From: Lachnospiraceae bacterium
GTDB lineage: Bacteria > Bacillota > Clostridia > Lachnospirales > Lachnospiraceae
NCBI GenBank assembly: GCA_004558185.1
Contig: SFDP01000025.1
Coordinates: 1-35,725, forward strand
Length of the DNA: 35,725 nucleotides
Direction of reading: 5' to 3'
The notes beneath the pieces were generated by a model. It saw only the letters and a program-made list of their open reading frames with translations, searched no databases and was not told where the DNA came from. Positions 22,937-30,445 of this stretch are shown here, one piece after another (within the stretch, counting starts at the first letter, position 1; each line of letters starts with the position of its first letter). Both the position numbers and the translations under genes were made by a program.

Positions 22937-23729
22937 TTGGACACTTTATCAAAGAGGGATGAAAGGCAGCCTCAGGATGCTTCTGATTTTTGCAATGGTC
23001 ATTTCGTTATATGTTTCCGTCATTATCAGTATGTATGATCCTCAGCTTATGGCGACATTGGATGGTTTTGCAGAAGCTATGCCGGAACTGATGGCGGCTG
23101 TTGGTATGAAGTCGGGGGCTACCAGCTTACTAGGTTTCATGATATCCTATCTTTATGGCTTTATCCTGCTGATTTTTCCTATGGTTTTCAGTATTCTCTG
23201 CGGAAACAGCCTGATTGCAAAATATGTGGACAGAGGCTCTATGGTGACACTGCTTGCAGCTCCCGTCAAAAGATGTACGGTTGCTTTTACCCAACTTCTT
23301 GTGCTAATCAGCGGAATACTGCTTCTGGTTCTCTATAGTACGGTATTGGAAGGCATTTGTGCACAAAGGGCATTTCCGGGAGAACTGAATGGAAAAGAGC
23401 TGCTTATGCTTAATGGCGGTCTGCTGTGTCTTCACTTGTTTATCGGGGGGATTTGTTTTCTCGCTTCCTGTGTATGCTCGGATACTAAATACAGTATAGG
23501 CTTTGGAGCGGGTATCCCCGCATTAATGTATGTATTGCAAATGCTTGCTAATGTAGGAGGAAATGCAGATAAAGTGAAGTACCTCACCTTTTTTACCTTG
23601 TTTAATCCGGAAGGAATAGCAGCAAAGCAAGGGGATGCAGTTTGCGGAGTAACTGTTCTTTTCATCGGAGCTGTTATATTATATATGTTGGGAATAATTG
23701 TGTTTAGCAGGAAAGACTTATCTATTTAA
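22929..23729 (+). CDS. ABC-2 type transporter permease
   Basis: 266 residues with about six hydrophobic helices (near 13-36, 68-98, 112-137, 158-180, 186-208 and 240-262), no ATPase motifs. The layout matches ABC-2 family permeases related to YtrC or ABC-type multidrug permeases. ATG 22929 sits inside the end of the ATPase gene and has GGAGG GGAAAAG directly before it, so the two are translationally coupled. The frame is open further upstream but only inside the previous gene. Confidence 0.85.
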   Translation: MFSWTLYQRGMKGSLRMLLIFAMVISLYVSVIISMYDPQLMATLDGFAEAMPELMAAVGMKSGATSLLGFMISYLYGFILLIFPMVFSILCGNSLIAKYVDRGSMVTLLAAPVKRCTVAFTQLLVLISGILLLVLYSTVLEGICAQRAFPGELNGKELLMLNGGLLCLHLFIGGICFLASCVCSDTKYSIGFGAGIPALMYVLQMLANVGGNADKVKYLTFFTLFNPEGIAAKQGDAVCGVTVLFIGAVILYMLGIIVFSRKDLSI

Positions 23730-23800
23730 GCAGTATTGTAAGCCGGATTGTGATCTACGTCGGCTTAGAGGGAAACAAAGACAAAAAGGAGCATATAAAT

Positions 23801-24934
23801 TTGGAAATTACATTAGAAGAATTAAATGCACTAGATAAAGATACCTATCAAATTTTGGACATTCGCAGTGAAACGGAGCTTTCCTACGGGAAAATTCCGG
23901 GAGCCATTGCCATTAAAACAGAGGAGCTTTTGGCCAATCCCCCCCAGGACAAAAGCAAGCGCTACGTGATTTGCTGCCATAAGGGCTGCTACAGCGTTAA
24001 GGTGGCCGGTGAGCTTTGGGACGAGGGCTATGATGCAGTCAGCCTTGCAGGAGGCTATGTTAATTGGCTGATGGATCAGGTAAAAAAGCAGGAAACTAAG
24101 GAAATCTGCGAGGGAGTTGAACGAAGTCTGCAGAAAAAATTTAGGAAAACCATCTGGACTCGTTTTACCAGAGCTATTAAGACCTATGAATTGGTAAAAG
24201 AAGGGGACAGGATTGCCGTATGTATTTCGGGAGGTAAGGACTCCATGCTGATGGCAAAGCTGTTCCAGGAACTGAAGAAGTACAGCGATTTCCCTTTTGA
24301 AGTGAAGTTTCTGGTCATGGATCCGGGCTATAGTGCGGCCAATCGCATGGTGATTGAGGAAAATGCCCGGAAGCTGAAAATTCCTGTACAGGTTTTTGAA
24401 TCGGATATCTTTGATTCCGTTTATCATGTGGAAAAGTCTCCCTGCTATCTCTGTGCAAGAATGCGCAGAGGTCATCTGTACAGCTTTGCCAGAGAGCTTG
24501 GCTGCAACAAGATTGCTTTGGGACACCACTATGATGATGTGATCGAAACCATTCTTATGGGAATGCTTTATGGGGCACAGATTCAGACTATGATGCCAAA
24601 GCTGCACAGCACTAATTTTGAAGGAATGGAGCTGATTCGCCCACTATATCTTGTGCGGGAAGAGGAGATTAAAAAATGGCGGGATTATAATGACCTTCAT
24701 TTCATCCAGTGTGCCTGCAAATTTACGGATACCTGTACCACCTGCAACAGCCAGGAAAACAAGTCCAAACGGATTGAGGTCAAGGAGCTGATTCAGCAGA
24801 TGAAGCAGTACAATCCCGAGGTGGAAAAGCATATCTTTAAAAGTGTGGAAAATGTCAACCTGGATACGGTAATTGCCTATAAGGAAAATGGGATAAAGCA
24901 TCATTTTTTAGATGATTATGATACCAAACGATAA
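23801..24934 (+). CDS. Rhodanese-TtcA fusion, putative tRNA thiolation enzyme
   Basis: 377 residues in two modules. Residues 1-95 are a rhodanese domain; its active loop is C59-H-K-G-C63-Y-S, with a second Cys and Tyr where most rhodaneses have Arg. Residues ~115-370 are a TtcA/TilS-type ATP-pyrophosphatase domain: PP-loop SGGKDS near 142, 'PCYLCARMRRG' (CxxC) near 214, 'ALGHHYDDVIET', and a C-terminal Cys cluster 'CACKFTDTCTTC'. TtcA uses a [4Fe-4S] cluster to make 2-thiocytidine-32 in tRNA; here the rhodanese would hand persulfide sulfur to it. TTG 23801 has AAGGAG 9 bases upstream; a GTG at 23750 is open but poorly supported. Target nucleoside is inference. Confidence 0.82.
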   Translation: MEITLEELNALDKDTYQILDIRSETELSYGKIPGAIAIKTEELLANPPQDKSKRYVICCHKGCYSVKVAGELWDEGYDAVSLAGGYVNWLMDQVKKQETKEICEGVERSLQKKFRKTIWTRFTRAIKTYELVKEGDRIAVCISGGKDSMLMAKLFQELKKYSDFPFEVKFLVMDPGYSAANRMVIEENARKLKIPVQVFESDIFDSVYHVEKSPCYLCARMRRGHLYSFARELGCNKIALGHHYDDVIETILMGMLYGAQIQTMMPKLHSTNFEGMELIRPLYLVREEEIKKWRDYNDLHFIQCACKFTDTCTTCNSQENKSKRIEVKELIQQMKQYNPEVEKHIFKSVENVNLDTVIAYKENGIKHHFLDDYDTKR

Positions 24935-24969
24935 GCCTGTTATCGTGGGGAAAAGAAAGGGAAAAAGAA

Positions 24970-25446
24970 ATGGATGAATCAAATCGAATATACGAAAATA
25001 ACAGTCCCAGGGAATTGGCGGCTATTTTACAGAAACGAATAAAAGGAACCTTCAGCGACCTTATGGGGATGAAAATTCTGGAGTGCCAAAAAGGCTATTG
25101 TCTGTCAGAATTCGCCATTAAACCGGAGTATCTGAACCCTTTGGGCAGCGTGCATGGAGGCTGTTTATTTACCATTGCAGATACCACAGCAGGAACAGCT
25201 TCTATTATTCTGGGAAGTGACAGTACTGTCACTACAATTGATGGGAATATACAGTTTTTAAATCCTGTATTAGATTGTAATGTGGTGTATGCTGAGGCCA
25301 ATGTAATGAAAAGTGGGAAACGAATCGTTTATACCGATGTAGTGATTAAAGCCGGAGATGGGAGAATTTTTGCTAAAGGAAGCTTTACCTTTGCCAGAAT
25401 CGTTCTGCCTCATGTGGTTTTACCTGAAGCGGAGGTGCAAAAATAA
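24970..25446 (+). CDS. PaaI-family hotdog-fold thioesterase
   Basis: 158 residues. The hotdog signature is 'LNPLGSVHGGCLFTIADTTAG' (residues 57-77, with the HGG loop) and 'DGNIQFLNPVLDCNVVYAEANVMKSGKRIVYTDV'. Family members hydrolyse acyl-CoA thioesters, often aromatic ones. The substrate is not predictable. The stop TAA shares its last A with the ATG of MsrAB, so the two are coupled. Ribosome site AAAGGGAAAA is moderate. Confidence 0.85.
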   Translation: MDESNRIYENNSPRELAAILQKRIKGTFSDLMGMKILECQKGYCLSEFAIKPEYLNPLGSVHGGCLFTIADTTAGTASIILGSDSTVTTIDGNIQFLNPVLDCNVVYAEANVMKSGKRIVYTDVVIKAGDGRIFAKGSFTFARIVLPHVVLPEAEVQK

Positions 25447-26429
25447 TGAAAAAAGAAGTAATTTATCTGGCCGGAGGATGTTTTTGGGGCCTGGAAAAAT
25501 ATATGCAGGTGATTCCCGGTGTGCTGGATGCGGTATCCGGCTATGCCAATGGTGTCTGGGAAAAAGAACGGGCTCTTACCTATAAGGATGTGTGCACAGG
25601 ACTGACCGGCTTTCGGGAGACGGTGAAGGTGGAATATGACTCTGAGAGGGTCAGTCTGGAGGCCCTGCTATTTTCCTTTTTTTCCGTCATCGATCCGACG
25701 GTGGAGAATAGACAGGGGCACGATATAGGGAGTCAGTATCAGACGGGAATCTACTATGTGAATGAGGAACAGGAGGCGGTCATTAACCGCATAGCTGGAT
25801 TGGAAAAAGAAAGATATTCCCGGTTTGTAGTAGAAATTGCGCCGCTTAAGGTTTTTTATGCCGCAGAAGAAGAACACCAAAACTACCTCACCAGAAATCC
25901 CGGAGGGTACTGTCATATCTCTCCCGGACAGATTGCCTTGGCAGGAAAAATGCTGGTAGACCCGGCAAAGTACAAAAGGCCGGCCAAAGAGGAGATAAAG
26001 AGGCGGCTTACACCAGAGCAGCTTCATGTTACCCAGGAGAGCGGAACAGAGCCGCCCTTTAGAAATACGTATTGGGATTTTTTTGAAAAGGGTATTTATG
26101 TGGATGTGGTTTCAGGAGAGCCTCTGTTTTCCTCAGGGGACAAGTATGCCAGTAACTGTGGCTGGCCGGCTTTTTGTCGGGGAATTGATGCCAATGCTTT
26201 ATTTCTGACTTCGGACGATTCTCATGGAATGCAAAGGGTTGAAGTCAGAAGTAGGGCTGCCAATTCTCATTTGGGACATGTTTTTGCAGATGATCCTGAG
26301 TCTCCTAACGGAATTCGGTTTTGCATAAACAGTGCGTCCCTGCGATTCATTCCCTACGATAAAATGGAGGAAGAGGGGTATGGGTATTTGATGGATAAGG
26401 TAAAGGAGAGCCATCGTGTTTCAGGATAA
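25446..26429 (+). CDS. msrAB: MsrA-MsrB fusion, peptide methionine sulfoxide reductase
   Basis: 327 residues. N-terminal MsrA (about 1-155) has the catalytic G-C12-F-W-G motif, reducing the S-epimer of methionine sulfoxide. C-terminal MsrB (about 190-320) has 'SNCGWPAF', 'SHLGHVF' and the catalytic C293 in 'RFCINSASLRF', for the R-epimer. The Cys pairs of zinc-binding MsrBs are not seen, so it is likely the metal-free type. No signal peptide: cytosolic. A recycling Cys near the MsrA end is not obvious in this order. The downstream SDR overlaps it by 14 bases. Confidence 0.93.
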   Translation: MKKEVIYLAGGCFWGLEKYMQVIPGVLDAVSGYANGVWEKERALTYKDVCTGLTGFRETVKVEYDSERVSLEALLFSFFSVIDPTVENRQGHDIGSQYQTGIYYVNEEQEAVINRIAGLEKERYSRFVVEIAPLKVFYAAEEEHQNYLTRNPGGYCHISPGQIALAGKMLVDPAKYKRPAKEEIKRRLTPEQLHVTQESGTEPPFRNTYWDFFEKGIYVDVVSGEPLFSSGDKYASNCGWPAFCRGIDANALFLTSDDSHGMQRVEVRSRAANSHLGHVFADDPESPNGIRFCINSASLRFIPYDKMEEEGYGYLMDKVKESHRVSG

Positions 26430-27123
26430 AACAGTCATCATTACTGGCGGTGCCAATGGTATTGGTAAAGCTATAGCAGAAGAATTTCAGAAGAACAGAG
26501 CCAGAGTCTGTGTGATTGATTCGGCTCCGGGTGACCACTATGTGGGAGATATAGGCAATAAACGGGTTCTGGAAGAATTTTCGGATTATATCAGGCAGAC
26601 CTATGGCAGTGTGGATTATCTGATTCATAATGCACCGCCATTGATGAAGGGAATTCAGGAATGCACCTATGAGGAATTTGAACGGGCCATGTCAGTGGGG
26701 ATAACAGCCCCCTTTTATTTGACTAAGCTGTTAGTGCCTGTCTTTAATCCGGGAGGGGCAATTGTGAATATATCCTCTTCAAGAGACAGAATGAGTCAGC
26801 CGCAGACGGAAAGCTATACTGCAGCCAAAGGCGGCATCGCAGCTCTTACCCATGCACTGGCAATGAGTCTGGCAGGAAGAATCAGGGTCAATAGTATTTC
26901 TCCCGGGTGGATTAATACGGCAGGGATTGAATATCGGGGAGCAGATAATTGGCAGCACCCTGCAGGCAGGGTAGGAAATCCCATGGATATAGCCCATATG
27001 GTTTTGTTCCTTTGCTCCCACAGGGCAGGCTTTATTACAGGAGAGAATATCTGTATAGACGGAGGAATGACCAGACAGATGATTTATCATGGCGATGAGG
27101 GTTGGAATTTAAGTCAGACCTGA
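26416..27123 (+). CDS. Short SDR-family oxidoreductase
   Basis: 235 residues. TGGANGIG at 10-17, 'IHNAP' in place of NNAG, 'VNISSSRD' (Ser), YTAAKGG near 137 (Tyr/Lys) and the C-terminal 'SHRAGFITGENICIDGG'. NAD(P)-dependent; no substrate assignment. It starts with GTG 26416 inside the MsrAB gene, with AAAGGAG about 6 bases before it, so its translation depends on MsrAB. Its last 10 bases overlap the end of the convergent DNA glycosylase gene. A short version of the fold, lacking part of the substrate loop. Confidence 0.87.
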   Translation: MFQDKTVIITGGANGIGKAIAEEFQKNRARVCVIDSAPGDHYVGDIGNKRVLEEFSDYIRQTYGSVDYLIHNAPPLMKGIQECTYEEFERAMSVGITAPFYLTKLLVPVFNPGGAIVNISSSRDRMSQPQTESYTAAKGGIAALTHALAMSLAGRIRVNSISPGWINTAGIEYRGADNWQHPAGRVGNPMDIAHMVLFLCSHRAGFITGENICIDGGMTRQMIYHGDEGWNLSQT

Positions 27124-27938
27124 AATTCCTCCTTATGGGTCTGGGCATAATAGAAAATGTACTGCTGCATGATCCCTGCTCCGTCTTTATATTTGGGGAA
27201 GGGGTTTTTCCCCTTATACTTTTGGTCGATCACCTTTTTGATCCAGGTATCCACAGGAGCAAGGCGGGTACGCCCATAGGCAAACAGGCAGATGCAGTTT
27301 GCCACCTTATCCCCTACTCCCGCAATCTGCTTTAAAGTCTCGAAAAGCTTTCTGTCGGAGCGGGAAGCAAGTCCGTATAGGTCGATTTGCTTCCCCTGAA
27401 CCTGCCTTATGGCATCCATAATATAGGGAGCACGATAGCCAAGCTTATACTCTCTTAAGTTTTCCTCAGTAGCCACAGACAATTGCCAAGGAGTGGGAAA
27501 GCAATAAAGCTTGTCCGTAGAGTCGGCCGCCAAACTGCCATAGCAGACGGCTAGTGTCTCTACTGCTGCTTTGATGGCAGGAATGGTTTTTTGCTGAGAA
27601 ATAATGAAGGTAATCAGCATCTCCCAGGGATCCTGACGGAGAATGCGGATTCCCCGGCCATTCTCGGCTGCGGCCAGCATATATTGATCACGAGGACCAA
27701 TCCGCTTACGTATTTCACTATAGCTTCGATCCAGGTCAAAATAGGGATACCAGACAGAGTTCCATATTTCTTCGCTGCAGCTGATATCGTATAGTTCCGG
27801 CTCTATCTTTCTGATATAAAGTACCTGATTACCGGTAATAAATCGATAGGTACCGTCAGGAAAAGCCTTTATGCGAAAGCACTGGCCGCTGTCGGCTATT
27901 TTTTTTAAATCAAAATCATCTGTAATTTGAACAGTCAT
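27114..27938 (-). CDS. ogg: 8-oxoguanine DNA glycosylase/AP lyase (OGG1 family)
   Basis: 274 residues. The N-terminal OGG_N domain has 'ADSGQCFRIKAF' (hOGG1 FSGQCFRW-like); the HhH-GPD domain has 'IAGVGDKVANCICLFAYGRTRLAPVDTW', giving the Schiff-base Lys211 and the catalytic Asp230. It excises 8-oxoG from DNA. The family's NNN motif near the damage site reads 'ISQQKTIPAIK' here, lacking the Asn residues (a variant I associate with related clostridial sequences). The start is supported by GGAAGGAA. It lies among oxidative-stress related genes (MsrAB, PNPOx). Confidence 0.85.
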   Translation of the reverse strand: MTVQITDDFDLKKIADSGQCFRIKAFPDGTYRFITGNQVLYIRKIEPELYDISCSEEIWNSVWYPYFDLDRSYSEIRKRIGPRDQYMLAAAENGRGIRILRQDPWEMLITFIISQQKTIPAIKAAVETLAVCYGSLAADSTDKLYCFPTPWQLSVATEENLREYKLGYRAPYIMDAIRQVQGKQIDLYGLASRSDRKLFETLKQIAGVGDKVANCICLFAYGRTRLAPVDTWIKKVIDQKYKGKNPFPKYKDGAGIMQQYIFYYAQTHKEEFQV

Positions 27939-27964
27939 CGTATTTCATTCCTTCCAGCGTACGT

Positions 27965-28498
27965 TTAGAACTGTTTTTCCTTTCCGCTTAATTCTTCTAC
28001 CGTCAGCTTTAGCACGCACGTTACTTCCAGCATTTTGCTGCTATAGCTCCATGGACCATCGGCTGAAGAAGCATGGATTGAGTCCTTTGGGAGAGAAGCT
28101 TCTTCCATTAGGCAATCCAATCTTGTGGCATGCTGCATCAGAGCATTTAATCCCTGGATTTTTTCTTCAACAGAGGTAACGATTTCCAAAACTCCGGTAC
28201 CAATAATACTTTGAAAGGTAGAGGAGTAGTCACAGGCAATTTCCCCTGAAATCAGATTGGCATGGCAGTCCATTTCAAAGCCAACCCGGGGATTTTGCCT
28301 GATTAAATCGATTTTTCTGCCTTCCTTTGCACAATGAAAATAAAAAACAATTTTTTCTCCTTCAATTCGTTCACCGAAATTCATAGGTACAATGTATACA
28401 AAACCGTTATCGATAAAGCCTATGCGGCAGCAGTAGCAGGAACGGATGATTTCCTGGATTCGCTGTCTGTCAGTAACATCTCTGTCTTTTCGCCTCAT
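27965..28498 (-). CDS. Pyridoxamine 5'-phosphate oxidase-like flavoprotein (Nim-type)
   Basis: 177 residues, a single FMN-binding split-barrel. 'CRIGFIDNGFVYIVPMNFG' (residues 24-42), 'IVFYFHCAKEGRKIDLIRQNPRVGFEMDC' and 'YSSTFQSIIGTGVLEIV' fit the NimA/PNPOx-like family of clostridia. Likely role: flavin- or haem-linked reductase, in some homologues reduction of nitroimidazoles; not proven. AGGAGG is 8 bases before the start. It precedes the glycosylase gene on the same strand by 26 bases and probably shares its transcript. Confidence 0.88.
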   Translation of the reverse strand: MRRKDRDVTDRQRIQEIIRSCYCCRIGFIDNGFVYIVPMNFGERIEGEKIVFYFHCAKEGRKIDLIRQNPRVGFEMDCHANLISGEIACDYSSTFQSIIGTGVLEIVTSVEEKIQGLNALMQHATRLDCLMEEASLPKDSIHASSADGPWSYSSKMLEVTCVLKLTVEELSGKEKQF

Positions 28499-28571
28499 TG
28501 GGATAACCTCCTCTGTGCAGTTTATTCTGTCAGTTTATCATAGAGTCTATATTCTGAAAAGCTAAATACCA

Positions 28572-29492
28572 TTAATTCTCCAGAATCCGAATATAGTGAT
28601 TGGCTTCCCGAAGCACATGATCGGCCAGAAGGGGAAGAATAATGGAGGCAATTTCACCGTTTAGAATTCCCTTTGCTCCGGCAGACTTAAAATTACGAAG
28701 GGCAAGTGTTTCCTCTAAGGCTCTGCGGTTTAATCCGGCATTTACCATGCTGTCCCTGCAATTTGCCTCTGCTAAAAGCTGCCGGTAATTTAATGCAAAG
28801 CTATTGGCAGTAAGAATAAGGGCTTCCTCTGTAGGATCCAGCAGGCCACGGATAAATTGGGAATGCTCCATCATAATTTGATTCCAGAACTCAGGTGTAC
28901 CCAATAAGCCCTGGCGGGGAACCGGGCGATTATTCATTAAACACTCGATAGTAAAGGAATAAAGCTTTGCCTCACGGATAATATGCTGAAGTAAAAGGGG
29001 ATAGTTAAAGGTGAAAAGCGTTCCTCGGCTCACCTCTTTAAGAATATTTTCCTTATAATGAATTAAATCATGAATCAGCCGCAGAGCTTTTTGATTGATT
29101 TCCTGTACCCTCATGGTCAGATTCCGATCGGAGAGGGAAGGAAAGCTGTGACAGCCGCTTGCAGTCAGACTCAGCTCCTGGCGGGTAATCAAAAAATTAA
29201 AGGAAACCTCTGTTAATCGGCTGGTCATTTCCTCTGCCGGCAGAGTGTAGTCGGTAACCAGCTCTCCGGAGGTTAAAACGGGGGAACTGATGAACCCTCT
29301 GGCGGAATCGCTGCTTAATTGGACAACCTCCTGAAGCAGTTCTTCAAACTGTTTGCGAAAAAAGCTGCCCCGATCAATCTAGCCCGTGTTTGTACAGGGA
29401 AAGCCAGCCTGCAAAAAGAAGGAATGCTCCTTCATGATCCGGGCGAAAAAAAGATGGGTTTCCAAAGAAAGGGATATAAAGTTTATTGTCAT
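28572..29492 (-). pseudogene. DUF2935 gene interrupted by an in-frame amber codon
   Basis: The true gene begins at ATG 29492 with AGGAG 5 bases upstream and encodes the family opening 'SLETHLFFARIMKEHSFFLQ'. After 37 codons there is a TAG (29379-29381), and the same frame then continues with homologous sequence (FFRKQFEELLQEVVQLSS…, ending 'HVLREANHYIRILEN'). The protein would be 306 codons long, two ferritin-like helical bundles with conserved His/Glu, as in intact DUF2935 proteins. The codon before the stop is Gly; the simplest repair is TGG (Trp). An internal ATG at 29228 could give a 218-residue C-terminal fragment but has no good ribosome site. It is divergent from the cobalamin riboswitch. 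Confidence 0.85.
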
Positions 29493-29536
29493 AAATACTC
29501 CTGTGTTTTCTTTTAAGATATGTGCCAGAGTTACTC

Positions 29537-29565
29537 TTGTGAAATACTGCCTATTGTGCTACAAT
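29537..29565 (+). promoter_or_regulatory. Promoter of the cobalamin uptake operon
   Basis: TTGTGA (29537-29542), a 17-base spacer and TACAAT (29560-29565). The expected first transcribed base, about 29572, is the first base of the aptamer closing helix. Confidence 0.7.
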
Positions 29566-29571
29566 TCAAAA

Positions 29572-29725
29572 TTGTTCGGGGAAAGAGGTGAAAATCCTCT
29601 GCGAGCCCGTCGCCGTAAGATGCGTAGAAAAAAGCAGCCTTACCCACTGCCACAAATGGGAAAAAACCATTGGAGAAAATCTGAGAAGGTGGCTGCCTTT
29701 GCATCAAGCCGAAATATCCGAACAA
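29572..29725 (+). promoter_or_regulatory. Cobalamin riboswitch (compact aptamer)
   Basis: Recognised from the class signature: GGGGAAAGAGGTGAAAATCC, then GCCCGTCGCCGTAA (29605-29618), and a diverged B12 box AAGCCGAAATATCCG (29706-29720). Helices visible: closing stem TTGTTCGG (29572-29579) with CCGAACAA (29718-29725), perfect 8 bp; AGAGG/CCTCT (29584-29600); GATGC (29619-29623) with GCATC (29701-29705); GCAGCC (29634-29639) with GGCTGC (29691-29696); AATGG/CCATT (29655-29671). No 5' 'GGUUCC' element is present. It binds a cobalamin and should turn the downstream genes off when B12 is abundant. Confidence 0.85.
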
Positions 29726-29768
29726 AAAGATTCATGTACGGCTGTCAGCGTATCGGTACACCGGAGTG

Positions 29769-29870
29769 CCGCAGACTGAGCAGCTTTGGTATGGATCATT
29801 CCCCTGTTTTGAATGTCTTTAACGAAAAATGGGTATTCACTCATCGATAAAAGCTGCGGTCGCCGGCTTT
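29769..29870 (+). promoter_or_regulatory. Candidate riboswitch expression platform
   Basis: AAAGCTGC (29850-29857) can pair perfectly with GCAGCTTT (29780-29787); overlapping CTGCGG (29854-29859) can pair with CCGCAG (29769-29774); and AAAGC plus CGG (29850-29860) can instead pair with CCG plus GCTTT (29863-29870). These helices exclude each other. There is no T-run, so control by ribosome-site access (GGAGG at 29910-29914) is more likely than termination. A short hairpin, AAGCGTaaaACGCTT, lies just before that site. The mechanism is inference. Confidence 0.4.
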
Positions 29871-29919
29871 GGGGAAAATAACAGGAGTAAGCGTAAAACG
29901 CTTCAGAATGGAGGAAAAG

Positions 29920-30444
29920 ATGAAAATGAATTTCAGAAAAAAAACGATGTCATTCTTCCTTTGCATGATGCTTATTGTGGCTATGGCATTTGGTGCAATC
30001 GGCTGTAATGGCAAGACAGGTCAGGAGGCGGTATCAACAACTGAGGCAGCATCTGCGGTTCAGACAGAGGTCGAAAGCGGGGAAGCAGCCACAGCAGAGG
30101 AGGCAGCTACTCAGGAGAGCAGCACAGAAGCCCGTGATATTCAGCTTCTTGGAGAAGGAAATACAGTATTTACCCTTTCTGTTGTAGATGGAGAAGGTAA
30201 AGAAGCCCTGTTTGAAATCCACACTGATAAGAAAACGGTAGGTGAGGCTTTAGTAGAGCTGGGACTGGTAGCCGGTGATGAAGGAGAATTTGGCCTTTAT
30301 GTAAAAACGGTTAATGGAATTACGGCTGATTATGACAAGGATGGAACCTATTGGGCATTTTACATTGATGATGAGTATGCACAGACAGGGATAGATCAGA
30401 CTGAGATTAAGGAAGGAAGCAGCTACTCCCTACGGGTAGAATAG
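29920..30444 (+). CDS. Lipoprotein with transcobalamin-like DUF4430 domain
   Basis: 174 residues. A basic start and hydrophobic stretch end in a lipobox-like 'GAIGC' with C29 as the likely lipidated residue, so it is surface-anchored. Residues ~30-75 are a low-complexity Ala/Glu/Thr linker. Residues ~80-174 form a DUF4430 domain (PF14478, related to the C-terminal domain of transcobalamin/intrinsic factor): 'KTVGEALVELGLV', 'YVKTVNGITADYDKDGTYWAFYIDDEYAQTGID'. The riboswitch upstream and the S component 1 base downstream make corrinoid binding the favoured role. ATG 29920 has GGAGG 5 bases upstream; an earlier in-frame start at 29869 lies inside the platform. Confidence 0.87.
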   Translation: MKMNFRKKTMSFFLCMMLIVAMAFGAIGCNGKTGQEAVSTTEAASAVQTEVESGEAATAEEAATQESSTEARDIQLLGEGNTVFTLSVVDGEGKEALFEIHTDKKTVGEALVELGLVAGDEGEFGLYVKTVNGITADYDKDGTYWAFYIDDEYAQTGIDQTEIKEGSSYSLRVE

Positions 30445-30445
30445 G

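Noticed and set aside
23831..24607. Long minus-strand open frame (about 258 codons) opposite the TtcA fusion
   Set aside because: It lies antisense to a gene with clear catalytic motifs, has no family resemblance and no ribosome site; its length follows from codon bias of the true gene.
29379..29381. TAG as a possible pyrrolysine codon in the DUF2935 gene
   Set aside because: TAG ends many genes in the window, no PYLIS-like context was seen, and DUF2935 is not known to contain pyrrolysine; a nonsense mutation is simpler.
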